Shown in pieces: positions 9,478 through 17,167 of a stretch of 28,865 nucleotides of DNA. The stretch spans positions 1-28,865 of the forward strand of contig CAJULV010000052.1 of NCBI GenBank assembly GCA_910587555.1. Direction: 5' to 3'. A program made the position numbers and the translations under genes. A model generated the notes under the pieces. It worked only from the letters and a program-made list of their open reading frames with translations, did no database searches and had not been told where the DNA came from. How positions within the stretch are numbered: the stretch's first letter is position 1; every line of letters starts with the position of its first letter. This stretch comes from an uncultured Acetatifactor sp. Lineage in GTDB: Bacteria > Bacillota > Clostridia > Lachnospirales > Lachnospiraceae.

Positions 9478-9508
9478 GATTTTAATGAAACTGCCGATTT
9501 TAATGAAA
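9478..9508. repeat. 13-bp direct repeat upstream of comM
   Basis: GATTTTAATGAAA occurs twice (9478-9490 and 9496-9508) with a five-base spacer, a period of 18 bases. It lies about 160-190 bases upstream of comM in the otherwise featureless 294-base gap between comM and pilT. Such spacing could suit a dimeric regulator binding one face of the helix, but no regulator is known. Confidence 0.5.
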
Positions 9509-9525
9509 AAACAAGACATTACATC

Positions 9526-9559
9526 CGTTCCGGAAGGGCCATGAGAACCCTCCGGAACG
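9526..9559 (-). terminator. Terminator-like hairpin after pilT
   Basis: CGTTCCGGAAGGG pairs with CCCTCCGGAACG, with one bulged A and a nine-base loop. It sits about 54 bases beyond the pilT stop. On the minus strand the T run comes only about 13 bases after the stem. On the plus strand a T-rich tract (TTATTTGTTTTTG) follows directly, but no plus-strand gene ends here. It may act in both directions. Confidence 0.45.
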
Positions 9560-9612
9560 TTATTTGTTTTTGAAGGCCATATCTGATTCCTGCCGCGGCC
9601 TTCTGCGGCGCG

Positions 9613-10665
9613 TCACTCCCGGCACGCCTGCTCCCCCAGATACCGGGCCGCCGTATCCCTGTCGATCTTACCCGCCGAATAAAGTCTGCGGACGGACTCT
9701 TCCACGGTGAGCATTCCCTGCTCCGCGCCGTCCCGCATCACCTCTGCAAGACGTTTCAGACCGCCCTCACGGATGATACGGCGCACGTCAGGATTCGTCA
9801 GCAGTACCTCAAAGGCGGCCGACCTGCCGTCACCGGAAGGAAGCAGACGCTGAGACACCACCGCCTCCAGGGCCTCCGCCACCCTTCCCCGTATCCCTTC
9901 CTGCCTGTCAGGGGGAAATAAGTCGAATATCCCGTTCAGGGCATTCACCACGCTGGACGCATGCAGGGACGAAAGCACCAGATGCCCTGTCTCTGCCGCC
10001 GTAAGCGCCGCGCTGACACTTTCCGAATCCCGCAGCTCCCCCACCAGGATCACGTCCGGGTCCTCCCTGAGAACCGCTCTGAGAGCATCCGCATAGCTCC
10101 TGCTGTCCAGGCCAATCTCCCGCTGATTCACCATGGAGCGCTTATGAGGGTGCATGTATTCTATGGGATCTTCCAGCGTGATAATCAGCGCATCCCTGTT
10201 CTCGTTGATCTGGTCAACCATGGAGGCCAGGGTAGCCGACCTGCCGCTTCCGGAAGCTCCCGTCACAAGCACCAGGCCGCTCTCCTTCTCCTGCAGCCGC
10301 CTGACGGATTCCGGCATTCCCAGTTCTTCGGGAGCGGGCACCTTCCCGTCCACCAGGTGAAATGCAAAAGCCACGCTCCCCTTCTGCTTATAGGCATTGG
10401 CACGGCACCTCCCGCAGCCTGCCACGGCAAAGGAAAAATCGGCTTCTCCCCGCTCCTCAAATCCTTCCCTCTGGATATCCGGCATGACCCGGAGAAGGAT
10501 ATCCAGCGTGTCAGAAGCGGTTATTCTGGAATGGTTCATGGTGACAAGTATACCATTGACCCGCATCTTCGGCGGCAGCCCGGCGGCCACATGGACATCG
10601 CTGGCCCCGTTTTCCCTTGCAGTGCGGAGTATTTCTTCTATTAAAGATGAAGATAATGCAGACAT
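9613..10665 (-). CDS. pilT: PilT-like type IV pilus retraction ATPase, variant Walker A
   Basis: Hexameric ATPase of the PilT/GspE superfamily, which in relatives powers pilus retraction at the inner membrane face. From the chosen start the protein has 350 residues, the normal PilT length. The N-terminal PAS-like domain carries GASDVHVAAGLPPKMRVNG. The core has a Walker A GASGSGRS (136-143), the Asp-box LEDPIEYMH (about 164-172), Walker B ILVGELRD with the catalytic Glu (206-213) and a His-box SSLHASS (H235). The Walker A lysine is replaced by arginine (codon AGG at R142). The frame is open to 10839, but the first 58 residues match nothing in the family. The ATG at 10665 has an AAGGAAAG ribosome binding site and begins where PilT homology begins. 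No other pilus genes are visible in the window. Confidence 0.88.
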   Translation of the reverse strand: MSALSSSLIEEILRTARENGASDVHVAAGLPPKMRVNGILVTMNHSRITASDTLDILLRVMPDIQREGFEERGEADFSFAVAGCGRCRANAYKQKGSVAFAFHLVDGKVPAPEELGMPESVRRLQEKESGLVLVTGASGSGRSATLASMVDQINENRDALIITLEDPIEYMHPHKRSMVNQREIGLDSRSYADALRAVLREDPDVILVGELRDSESVSAALTAAETGHLVLSSLHASSVVNALNGIFDLFPPDRQEGIRGRVAEALEAVVSQRLLPSGDGRSAAFEVLLTNPDVRRIIREGGLKRLAEVMRDGAEQGMLTVEESVRRLYSAGKIDRDTAARYLGEQACRE

Positions 10666-10867
10666 TATTCTTTCCTTTTCCCCGGAGCGTGTCTGAAAAG
10701 TCACTGCCGCCATCTGCCACTGTGAACCGCCTCCCTGCATTTGCGGTACATGGAACCCTATTCGGTCAGTCTCCCGCAATCCGTGACGCACAGCTGCCGG
10801 AAAGTGGTTTTCAAACATGCTCCTACAATTGTAAGACATCCTTCCTTTTGACGGACGCTTCCTCTTT

Positions 10868-10896
10868 ATTATAGCCTCTTAGCCGCTTCCTGGCAA
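10868..10896 (-). promoter_or_regulatory. Sigma-A-type promoter of pilT
   Basis: TTGCCA (10891-10896) and a perfect TATAAT (10868-10873) are 17 bases apart on the minus strand. The predicted leader to the ATG at 10665 is about 195 bases. I looked for a c-di-GMP riboswitch (GEMM) in it, since clostridial pilus genes can have one, and saw none of its conserved motifs. The rest of the 317-base gap down to 10982 shows no other gene. Confidence 0.7.
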
Positions 10897-10982
10897 TGCC
10901 AAAGTGAAACTTTTCCCCGGGTTTTATTTTTCGTTGCTTTCCGAAAGGTGGTCCCTGCCGAATGCAGTTTTCCCCCCATCCC

Positions 10983-12350
10983 TCAGCCTGGCTGTTTGCT
11001 GAAAAATTCCTCCACTGCCGCCTTTATTTCCTTCGGGGGAATCGTCTTCAGCAGATATCCCGCCGGCTTCAGGGGAAGCAGCTTCTGAATCCGCTCCTTG
11101 TCCACCGTGCCGGTGAGGAAGATAACCGGCGTGTCCACAAACGCCTCCTCGGCCCGTATCATCTCCAGCACCTGCTGCCCGTTGCAGACCGGCATCTCAT
11201 AGTCCAGCAGAACCAGGTCCGGTTTGTCCAGAGTCATGCAGCGTATCGCCGCCACTCCCGATTTCGCCGTCTGAACCTCATATTCTTCCTCAAACAGCCC
11301 CTTAATTGCCTGCAGCATAACCGCGGAATCGTCCACAATCAGCATCTTCTTTTTTCCGCTCTCCTCATTTTCCGCCGCATGCTCCTCCAAGTACCTCTGA
11401 ATCTCGGCCATGGCGTTTTCTGCCTGCAGGGCCGGTGAAGCCGTCGATGTATCCTCCAGCAGATGGGGCGCCAGCATGCAGTAGGCGAAATATCCCTTTC
11501 CCGTGTCAAACAGCAGGCTGCTCTGGGGATTATGGCTCTCGAACAGCCTGTCGAACTTCTTATAGGAAAGAAGATTCTCCTCCTTCAGTTCCAGCTGTCC
11601 TTCCGCCGGAAAATGCTCCAGAATGCGCTCCACAAACTGCCTGGCTATGTACCTGGTGGCATTCATCATCATGACATTGACCTTCTCGGCATCGGCATCC
11701 ACAATACCGCCCACCGTATTCACCAGCAGCTTCTCTTCAAATACAAGGAGAAATTCATACTTCTCCCTTTTGTCGGACGTATAAAACAGGCGATAATAGA
11801 TTCCGTTCCCGAACTTCTCCCCGCCGTAACTCTCGCTTAGTACCCGGGCATCCAGCTGGAACAGCTCTTTCAGAAGCTGCAGTATCGTCCGCTTCATGAG
11901 AGCCTGCTCTTCCTCCGGCAGAAGGTCAACCCATCTGCTGGAAGCCCCTCCCGTAATCGCCCTGTCCTCCGTCATGGTATGCCCGATGAGCCAGCCTGCG
12001 CATACCCCCAGGAAATGCTCCACCGACTCGGGGGAATATCTTGTCAGCATCAGTTCCTTCTCAATCTCCGGAAGCGTCTTCTTGCGGAAAATATCATGCA
12101 GACGGCGGTGTGTCTCATAGCCCTCATAACCGATGGATGCCATGTACATTTCCTCCTCCGCGAAATGCTTCATGGCATGCCCCTTGAAGAATTTGACTCC
12201 TTCCTGATACGCCCAACGGCTCTTTTCGTCGTTCGCACCGCCATAAGCACACAATTTGTTCATTATGCTGAACAGCTTTCTGTGTTCCCTGTCTATCGAT
12301 TCCACACCGATATTGTATCTGTCATGCCAAATAAACTTCTGCTGATCCAT
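10983..12350 (-). CDS. Hemerythrin / CheX-like phosphatase / receiver-domain fusion protein
   Basis: Predicted soluble signalling protein of 455 residues. Residues 1-135 form a bacteriohemerythrin domain with the full di-iron ligand set: H23, HxxxE (H62, E66), HxxxH (H81, H85) and HxxxxD (H124, D129). It should bind O2 or sense iron/redox. Residues about 150-310 contain the exact CheC/CheX/FliY signature [DS]-x3-E-x2-N-x22-P, as D218, E222, N225 and P248, typical of CheY-P phosphatases. Residues 334-455 are a receiver domain with the acidic pair D340/D341, phosphoacceptor D383, T413 and K435. There is no DNA-binding output domain. The start was moved 14 codons into the open frame because AGGAGG lies seven bases before this ATG. 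A TTGAAA-17-TATAAT promoter drives it. pilT follows downstream under its own promoter. Confidence 0.85.
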   Translation of the reverse strand: MDQQKFIWHDRYNIGVESIDREHRKLFSIMNKLCAYGGANDEKSRWAYQEGVKFFKGHAMKHFAEEEMYMASIGYEGYETHRRLHDIFRKKTLPEIEKELMLTRYSPESVEHFLGVCAGWLIGHTMTEDRAITGGASSRWVDLLPEEEQALMKRTILQLLKELFQLDARVLSESYGGEKFGNGIYYRLFYTSDKREKYEFLLVFEEKLLVNTVGGIVDADAEKVNVMMMNATRYIARQFVERILEHFPAEGQLELKEENLLSYKKFDRLFESHNPQSSLLFDTGKGYFAYCMLAPHLLEDTSTASPALQAENAMAEIQRYLEEHAAENEESGKKKMLIVDDSAVMLQAIKGLFEEEYEVQTAKSGVAAIRCMTLDKPDLVLLDYEMPVCNGQQVLEMIRAEEAFVDTPVIFLTGTVDKERIQKLLPLKPAGYLLKTIPPKEIKAAVEEFFSKQPG

Positions 12351-12445
12351 TCCGTTCCTCCTGATTGTAATGAACTCAGAAAACCCGGACAACCGCTTAC
12401 ACGGAAGCGCATAGCGGCTTCCGGGCTAATTTCTGTCTTCCACAA

Positions 12446-12474
12446 ATTATAGCCCCTTTCTTCCTGTATTTCAA
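12446..12474 (-). promoter_or_regulatory. Sigma-A-type promoter of the hemerythrin fusion gene
   Basis: TTGAAA (12469-12474) and TATAAT (12446-12451) are 17 bases apart on the minus strand. The predicted leader is about 90 bases and contains a seven-base-pair hairpin (12402-12423) without a T run. Like the pilT promoter it has GGCTATAAT around the -10 box. Confidence 0.7.
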
Positions 12475-12581
12475 CTCCTTTTTTCTGACTTCTTCATTTT
12501 CACCGATTCCCTTTACTCCCGCATGCCGTTTTTCCGCACCCCGGCTGCGCCTAACACAGACGGACATGCCGGGGAGAAAAT

Positions 12582-12959
12582 TCAGCTCACCATGCCCCCC
12601 AGCATCCCGCCGCCTGCGCACAGTGCCAGGGTGGTAAAAAAAGAGCTTCCCACCTGGATGTTCCCCTTCCCCGCGCAGAGAGACACCACCGCCAGCACCA
12701 GGAAATACAGTGTCCCCGTCAGCAGCCCCCACAGAAATCTGCGGCTGCCCGTTTTCTTTCCCATGATAAAGCCACCGAAAAAAGTACACACCACATAAAT
12801 CGCAATCATGGAAATGGAGACGCTCTTCTCATCCAGCCCCAGCTTATACAGCAAAAAAGCCAGCAATGCCAGCAGCAGCGCCGTCAGTATGTACGAAAAA
12901 AGCAGGCTCTTCACCAGAAACCCCGCCGGAATCCCTTCCGTCTTTGGATTTTGTTCCAT
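12582..12959 (-). CDS. TIGR04086-type small membrane protein
   Basis: A 125-residue integral membrane protein of unknown function with four predicted transmembrane helices: about 14-40, 48-68, 74-96 and 100-123. Between helices 2 and 3 lies the charged loop MGKKTGSRR, and the last helix is Gly-rich (CAGGGMLGGMVS). Length and pattern fit the TIGR04086 family found mostly in Clostridia; the assignment is from memory of the family. The start has a strong GGGGGAGG ribosome binding site. Its promoter lies back to back with that of the divergent CNNM gene. The gap of about 230 bases downstream holds the hemerythrin promoter and a long-loop CCCCGGC/GCCGGGG stem without a T run. Confidence 0.75.
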   Translation of the reverse strand: MEQNPKTEGIPAGFLVKSLLFSYILTALLLALLAFLLYKLGLDEKSVSISMIAIYVVCTFFGGFIMGKKTGSRRFLWGLLTGTLYFLVLAVVSLCAGKGNIQVGSSFFTTLALCAGGGMLGGMVS

Positions 12960-12985
12960 AATCCTCCCCCTGTTTCTATAAACTT

Positions 12986-13014
12986 TTTATAAAATCATAT
13001 GCACGGCGCCACAA
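12986..13014 (-). promoter_or_regulatory. Sigma-A-type promoter of the TIGR04086-type gene
   Basis: TTGTGG (13009-13014) and TATAAA (12986-12991) are 17 bases apart on the minus strand. The -35 box ends four bases from the -35 box of the divergent plus-strand promoter. Confidence 0.55.
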
Positions 13015-13018
13015 GAAC

Positions 13019-13047
13019 TTGACAACTACTTTTTATTTCTGTATATT
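13019..13047 (+). promoter_or_regulatory. Sigma-A-type promoter of the CNNM/CBS gene
   Basis: A perfect TTGACA (13019-13024) and TATATT (13042-13047) are separated by 17 bases. The leader is about 118 bases and includes a small GGCAG/CTGCC hairpin near 13126. It shows no M-box or other riboswitch that I recognise. Confidence 0.8.
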
Positions 13048-13171
13048 TATCTCAGGAATTGCCGGAAAATAACCCATGTTTATCAGGCATTTCCTGCATT
13101 ACCGAAAGGTAAGGGATACACTTACGGCAGATTCCTGCCAATATTATGTAAAAGAAAAGGAGTGAACTTTT

Positions 13172-14476
13172 TTGGAAGTCCCGGAAGGTATACAATTTAT
13201 CGTTCTAATTTTTCTCGTTTTCCTGTCAGGCTATTTCTCTTCGGCAGAGACAGCCTTCAGTACCGTCAACCGTGTGCGGATGCAGACCCTGGAAGAAGAG
13301 GGTAACAAACGTGCCGCAAGGGTGAACAGGATACTGAAAAACTACAGTAAGATGCTGAGTGCCGTCCTCATCGGCAACAACATCGTAAACCTGTCTACTT
13401 CTGCCCTGACCACCACTATCGCCCTGCAGTTCGGAATCCCGGTTGCCGTGGCTACCGGTGTCCTGACCATCGTGATCCTTCTCTACGGAGAAATCATCCC
13501 CAAAACCTGGGCAATGCTTTCCTCCGAAAAACTTACGCTCGCCTACAGCGGCACCATCTACAGCCTGATGCAGGTAATGACGCCTGTTATCTTTGTAGTG
13601 GATAAAATGTCAAACGGCATCCTCCGCATACTGCACATCGACCCCAGTAAGAAGATTACCACCATGACAGAGGCCGAGCTGCGCACCTATGTGGAAGTCA
13701 GCCATGCGGACGGCGTTATCGAAACGGAAGAGCGGGAAATGATTTACAATGTATTCGATTTCTCGGATGCCCTTGCCAAGGACATCATGATTCCCAGGAT
13801 CAACATGGTGACCGTGGACATCAATGCCACTTTCAGCGAAGTTATGGCGGCATTCAAGGAATCCATGTACACCCGATTCCCCGTATATGAGGACGACAAG
13901 GATAATATCATCGGCCTGATCAACATCAAGGACTTTATCCTCACGGAGGATGAGGAGAATTTCCAGGTAAAATCCATCCTGCGGGATGCTCACTTTACAT
14001 ATGAATTCAAAAAGGTGTCCGACCTGCTGTATGAACTGCGGGAGAGGGCTACCAGCGTAACCTTCGTACTTAACGAGTACGGCGCCACCGTCGGCATGAT
14101 CACCCTGGAAGACCTGCTGGAGGAAATCGTAGGCGAAATTCGGGATGAGTATGATGCGGACGAGGAAGAATTCATCCAGAAGCTGTACGAGAACACCTAC
14201 CTGGTGGAAGGCAGCATGAAACTGGATGACATCAATGACGAGCTTGACACCGAACTGGAGAGCGAAGACTACGATTCCATAGGCGGCATCATCATCGAGA
14301 ATCTGGACCGCCTGCCGGAAGACAATGAGGAAGTCACCCTGGCGGACGGCATACGGCTGAAAGTACAGGGGATTGAGCAAAACCGCATCGTCAAGGTGCT
14401 GATGGTTCTTCCGGAAAAGAAAACCGCGGAAGAAACCTCCGCGCAGGACAGCGAAGCGGTGGACAGCGATTCATAA
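13172..14476 (+). CDS. CNNM-type transporter with CBS pair (CorC/HlyC, UPF0053)
   Basis: Membrane protein of the CNNM/CorB-CorC family, linked to Mg2+ and other divalent cation efflux. The N-terminal CNNM domain has three to four transmembrane helices and the family signature GYFSSAETAFS (about 20-30). A cytoplasmic CBS pair follows (about 205-330; FPVYEDDKDNIIGLI, FVLNEYGATVGMITLEDLLEE). The C-terminal CorC/HlyC domain (about 345-425) contains YDSIGGIIIENLDRLPE. The 434 residues match the family. Translation starts at TTG, nine bases after GGAG; no better ATG is near. It is the only intact plus-strand gene in the window and converges with the downstream gene, 44 bases away. No clear terminator is visible between them. 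Confidence 0.93.
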   Translation: MEVPEGIQFIVLIFLVFLSGYFSSAETAFSTVNRVRMQTLEEEGNKRAARVNRILKNYSKMLSAVLIGNNIVNLSTSALTTTIALQFGIPVAVATGVLTIVILLYGEIIPKTWAMLSSEKLTLAYSGTIYSLMQVMTPVIFVVDKMSNGILRILHIDPSKKITTMTEAELRTYVEVSHADGVIETEEREMIYNVFDFSDALAKDIMIPRINMVTVDINATFSEVMAAFKESMYTRFPVYEDDKDNIIGLINIKDFILTEDEENFQVKSILRDAHFTYEFKKVSDLLYELRERATSVTFVLNEYGATVGMITLEDLLEEIVGEIRDEYDADEEEFIQKLYENTYLVEGSMKLDDINDELDTELESEDYDSIGGIIIENLDRLPEDNEEVTLADGIRLKVQGIEQNRIVKVLMVLPEKKTAEETSAQDSEAVDSDS

Positions 14477-14520
14477 CCTGCAGCCTCTTGGGGCGTGTCG
14501 GCAAGATCTTCTCTGCCAGT

Positions 14521-16209
14521 TCACGCCCCCTGCTTCTGAAAGGCCCTTCCCATGCCAAAAATCGAAAAAATCACGGCCACTCCCATTGCCTGCTGAAAAC
14601 TGAAGATATTATTGGCCGTATACCCCAGCAGGCACAGGCCGCAGGCACAGACAAAAGGCTTCTTCCTGCCCTCCCGAAGAAAGTCTGTTATCCCGCAGAC
14701 AATCATGCCCGCAAAACCGCAAAGCCCCAGCAGCCCCGTATTCACCAGAACCGTCAGCCACTCATTATGGGCATTCACAAGGTTAAGACTTCCGAAATTG
14801 CGCTTTATCATTCCAACCAGTTCCGCACTTCCCCGACTCCGAATCTCTTCCCACATGGCATCTGGCCCCACTCCCGTCAGCCTGTGCAGAAAATCCTGTT
14901 CCGTGAAGCACATCCATCCCGCCTTCCATGTAGCCCCGCGATTGCTGCCCCAGCTCTCCGAAAAGGTAAACAGCGGGTGAGATGACAGCGCTCCCAGACT
15001 TCCGGGCCAAATCGTATTCACTGCCGCCATGGACAATATCAGCGCAATACCGGCCGCCACCGCCGCTCCTGTCCCGAACGTCAGATACCACATCTGCTTT
15101 TCACTGTAGGTTCCCTTTTTCCGCTTTACGCATACCCACAGAAAGAACAAAAACGACACAACTGTCATAGGAATCAGCACCTTCGCGGACAGAAGCATAT
15201 CCATTCCTCCGCTTCGGTAATTCATATTGTTCGGAACCGCTCTCCAGACCGCTGCGGTTACAATGCAGGCTCCCCAGAGCAGAAGCAAAATCTGCGCCAG
15301 CGCAACCATCCGGCGGCTGTCGGCGGCAGACAGGCAGAACATCACCAGCAGCACCACAGCCAATGCCGCAATCCCACTGTCGCTCCCCTGTGTTACCAGC
15401 GTGCCAAAGCCCACCAGAACGTAGACGGCACAGAGTGCAGACCGCAGTCTCCCGAATCTCCGCCTTTCCCCACCGCCTCTTCCTTCCTGCAGCCACAGCA
15501 GCCCTGCTCCTGCCATCAGCACCGGCACCACATACCCGCAGTACCAGTTTATATTCCCAATCGTAGAGATAAACTGCGGATTCCGGGGTTCCATCTGAAG
15601 CGGATACACGCTGAAGCGGTTCAGATACCCCAGCGCAAACACCGGGGCGGCCACCGTCAGCATCAGATAAAACATCCACTTCCTGGGCTTCCAGAATCGG
15701 GAAACCAAAAAATAAATCAGTACCAGGAACATCTGCGGCCAAAATCCCATGTACCACCGCTTCGCCCCCCATAAGGCAACTTCCCTGTACCGGGAACAGA
15801 AATAGGAAATCACCAGAGCGGCTCCGTACAGTGCCGCAAAATAATCGGTTCGTTTCCAGCACATACCGAAAGGCTGCAAGGCACTGCCGCTCTTCCGCTT
15901 CCCTGCCGCCCGCATCACCAGGTACAGCACTGCCACAGGCAGCAATACCCCGCAGAACACCGCGCTGACCTTACAAAAAAACACTGCCTTGTCCGTACCG
16001 ATGTGGCTGTAGCCGTCCTGGCTGTATAAAGGCATAACCGCCAGAAGCAGTATTAAATAGAGACAGATGCCGTAATCCAGAAATCCCTTTAAAAATCTGC
16101 ATACTGCCGGGAGTTCCGATTCCCTTCCCTTCCCTATGGTGTCTTCAGTTTCTGTATGTAGCTCTTCATCCATACCTATTTCCGTATGTGTCATTCCTGT
16201 GTGTACCAT
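14521..16209 (-). CDS. O-antigen ligase-like polytopic membrane protein
   Basis: A 562-residue protein with about eleven to twelve predicted transmembrane helices and a polar N-terminal tail of about 45 residues. Near the C-terminus, NAHNEWLTVLVNTGLLGL matches the conserved His-containing motif of the O-antigen ligase/polymerase (Wzy/WaaL, PF04932) family, placed as usual in the large outer loop. In a Gram-positive cell such proteins are thought to join or polymerise surface glycans; the substrate cannot be told here. No glycosyltransferase genes lie beside it, so it looks like an orphan. Start: GGGAGG lies eight bases upstream of ATG. It has its own promoter, separate from pstB. Confidence 0.8.
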   Translation of the reverse strand: MVHTGMTHTEIGMDEELHTETEDTIGKGRESELPAVCRFLKGFLDYGICLYLILLLAVMPLYSQDGYSHIGTDKAVFFCKVSAVFCGVLLPVAVLYLVMRAAGKRKSGSALQPFGMCWKRTDYFAALYGAALVISYFCSRYREVALWGAKRWYMGFWPQMFLVLIYFLVSRFWKPRKWMFYLMLTVAAPVFALGYLNRFSVYPLQMEPRNPQFISTIGNINWYCGYVVPVLMAGAGLLWLQEGRGGGERRRFGRLRSALCAVYVLVGFGTLVTQGSDSGIAALAVVLLVMFCLSAADSRRMVALAQILLLLWGACIVTAAVWRAVPNNMNYRSGGMDMLLSAKVLIPMTVVSFLFFLWVCVKRKKGTYSEKQMWYLTFGTGAAVAAGIALILSMAAVNTIWPGSLGALSSHPLFTFSESWGSNRGATWKAGWMCFTEQDFLHRLTGVGPDAMWEEIRSRGSAELVGMIKRNFGSLNLVNAHNEWLTVLVNTGLLGLCGFAGMIVCGITDFLREGRKKPFVCACGLCLLGYTANNIFSFQQAMGVAVIFSIFGMGRAFQKQGA

Positions 16210-16353
16210 CCTGCCAGCCTCCCTGTCTCATATCCGTCCGTTCCCCGGCGCCTGTCCGTACCTCGCCCCGGTTCGCCTGGTATTTCCCGCCCCCGGTTCT
16301 GCCGTACCCGGCATTTTCTTCGCCCGGTGGGTACGATATACCTCTTTGCTTCT

Positions 16354-16382
16354 ATGATACACCATTCCGACGAAAAACGCAA
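16354..16382 (-). promoter_or_regulatory. Sigma-A-type promoter of the O-antigen-ligase-like gene
   Basis: TTGCGT (16377-16382) and TATCAT (16354-16359) are 17 bases apart on the minus strand, just after the pstB stop. The leader is about 140 bases and G-rich. No terminator for the pst operon is visible here, so read-through is also possible. Confidence 0.5.
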
Positions 16383-16387
16383 AATAT

Positions 16388-17167
16388 TCATCCGAATCTG
16401 CCCGTAATATACTGTTCCGTGCGCCTGTCCCGCGGGCGGCAAAACAGGGCATCCGAAGGACCGTACTCCACCAGCTCCCCTGCCAGAAAAAAAGCTGTAT
16501 AATCGGATATCCTGGCAGCCTGCTGCATGTTGTGCGTTACGATTACAATTGTATAGTCATCCTGCAGTTCCCGTATCAGGGATTCTATCTTCAAGGTGGA
16601 AACCGGGTCCAGGGCGGAGGTAGGTTCATCCATCAGCAGCACTTCCGGTTCTGCCGCCAGCGCCCGGGCAATGCAGAGACGCTGCTGCTGTCCCCCGGAG
16701 AGACCAAGCGCTGATTTCTTCAACATCCCCCCTACCTCGTCGATTATGGCCGCCCCTCTCAGCGCCTTCTCCACTATCTGCTGCAGCTGCTGCCTGTCCT
16801 TCTTTCCATGGAGTCTGGGTCCATAAGCCACATTGTCATAGATGCTCATGGGAAAGGGAGTTGGCTGCTGAAATACCATGCCCACACGCTTCCGCAGCAC
16901 TGTCACATCTGTTTTTTTCCCGTAAATATCTTCCCCGTCAAGCAGTACCCTGCCTTCTGTCCGCACCTTTTCGGAAAGTCCGTTCATGCGGTTAAGACAC
17001 CTGAGAAAAGTGGATTTCCCGCATCCGCTGGGACCGATAAGCGCCGTCACCGCATTTTTCCTGATTTCCATGCTGATTTCCTTCAAGGCCCGTTTTTCGC
17101 CATACCACAGACTGAGGTTTTCTGCCGTTATTTTGGCCGCTCTCCTTTCCGCCCTTCTATTTTCCAT
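16388..17167 (-). CDS. pstB: Phosphate ABC transporter ATP-binding protein PstB
   Basis: ATPase of the high-affinity phosphate importer, acting at the inner membrane face with PstA and PstC. It has Walker A GPSGCGKS, the Q-loop VFQQPTPFPMSIYDNVAYG typical of PstB, signature LSGGQQQRLCIARAL and Walker B VLLMDEPTSALD. The 259-residue length is normal. Two in-frame ATGs compete. The one chosen has GAGG six bases upstream and overlaps the pstA stop by 11 bases. The one at 17179 has only AGGGA and would add four residues. It is the last gene of the pst operon; phoU, which often follows, is absent. Confidence 0.95.
   Translation of the reverse strand: MENRRAERRAAKITAENLSLWYGEKRALKEISMEIRKNAVTALIGPSGCGKSTFLRCLNRMNGLSEKVRTEGRVLLDGEDIYGKKTDVTVLRKRVGMVFQQPTPFPMSIYDNVAYGPRLHGKKDRQQLQQIVEKALRGAAIIDEVGGMLKKSALGLSGGQQQRLCIARALAAEPEVLLMDEPTSALDPVSTLKIESLIRELQDDYTIVIVTHNMQQAARISDYTAFFLAGELVEYGPSDALFCRPRDRRTEQYITGRFG

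Noticed and set aside
10666..10839. N-terminal extension of PilT by 58 residues
   Set aside because: No homology to the family; the ATG at 10665 has a good ribosome binding site and fits normal PilT length. The extension would also begin right after the predicted transcription start.
10666..10860. c-di-GMP riboswitch in the pilT leader
   Set aside because: The leader lacks the conserved GEMM sequence blocks and the paired stems.
12402..12423. Terminator between the TIGR04086-type gene and the hemerythrin gene
   Set aside because: A seven-pair hairpin exists but has no T run on either strand, and it lies downstream of the hemerythrin promoter, within its leader.
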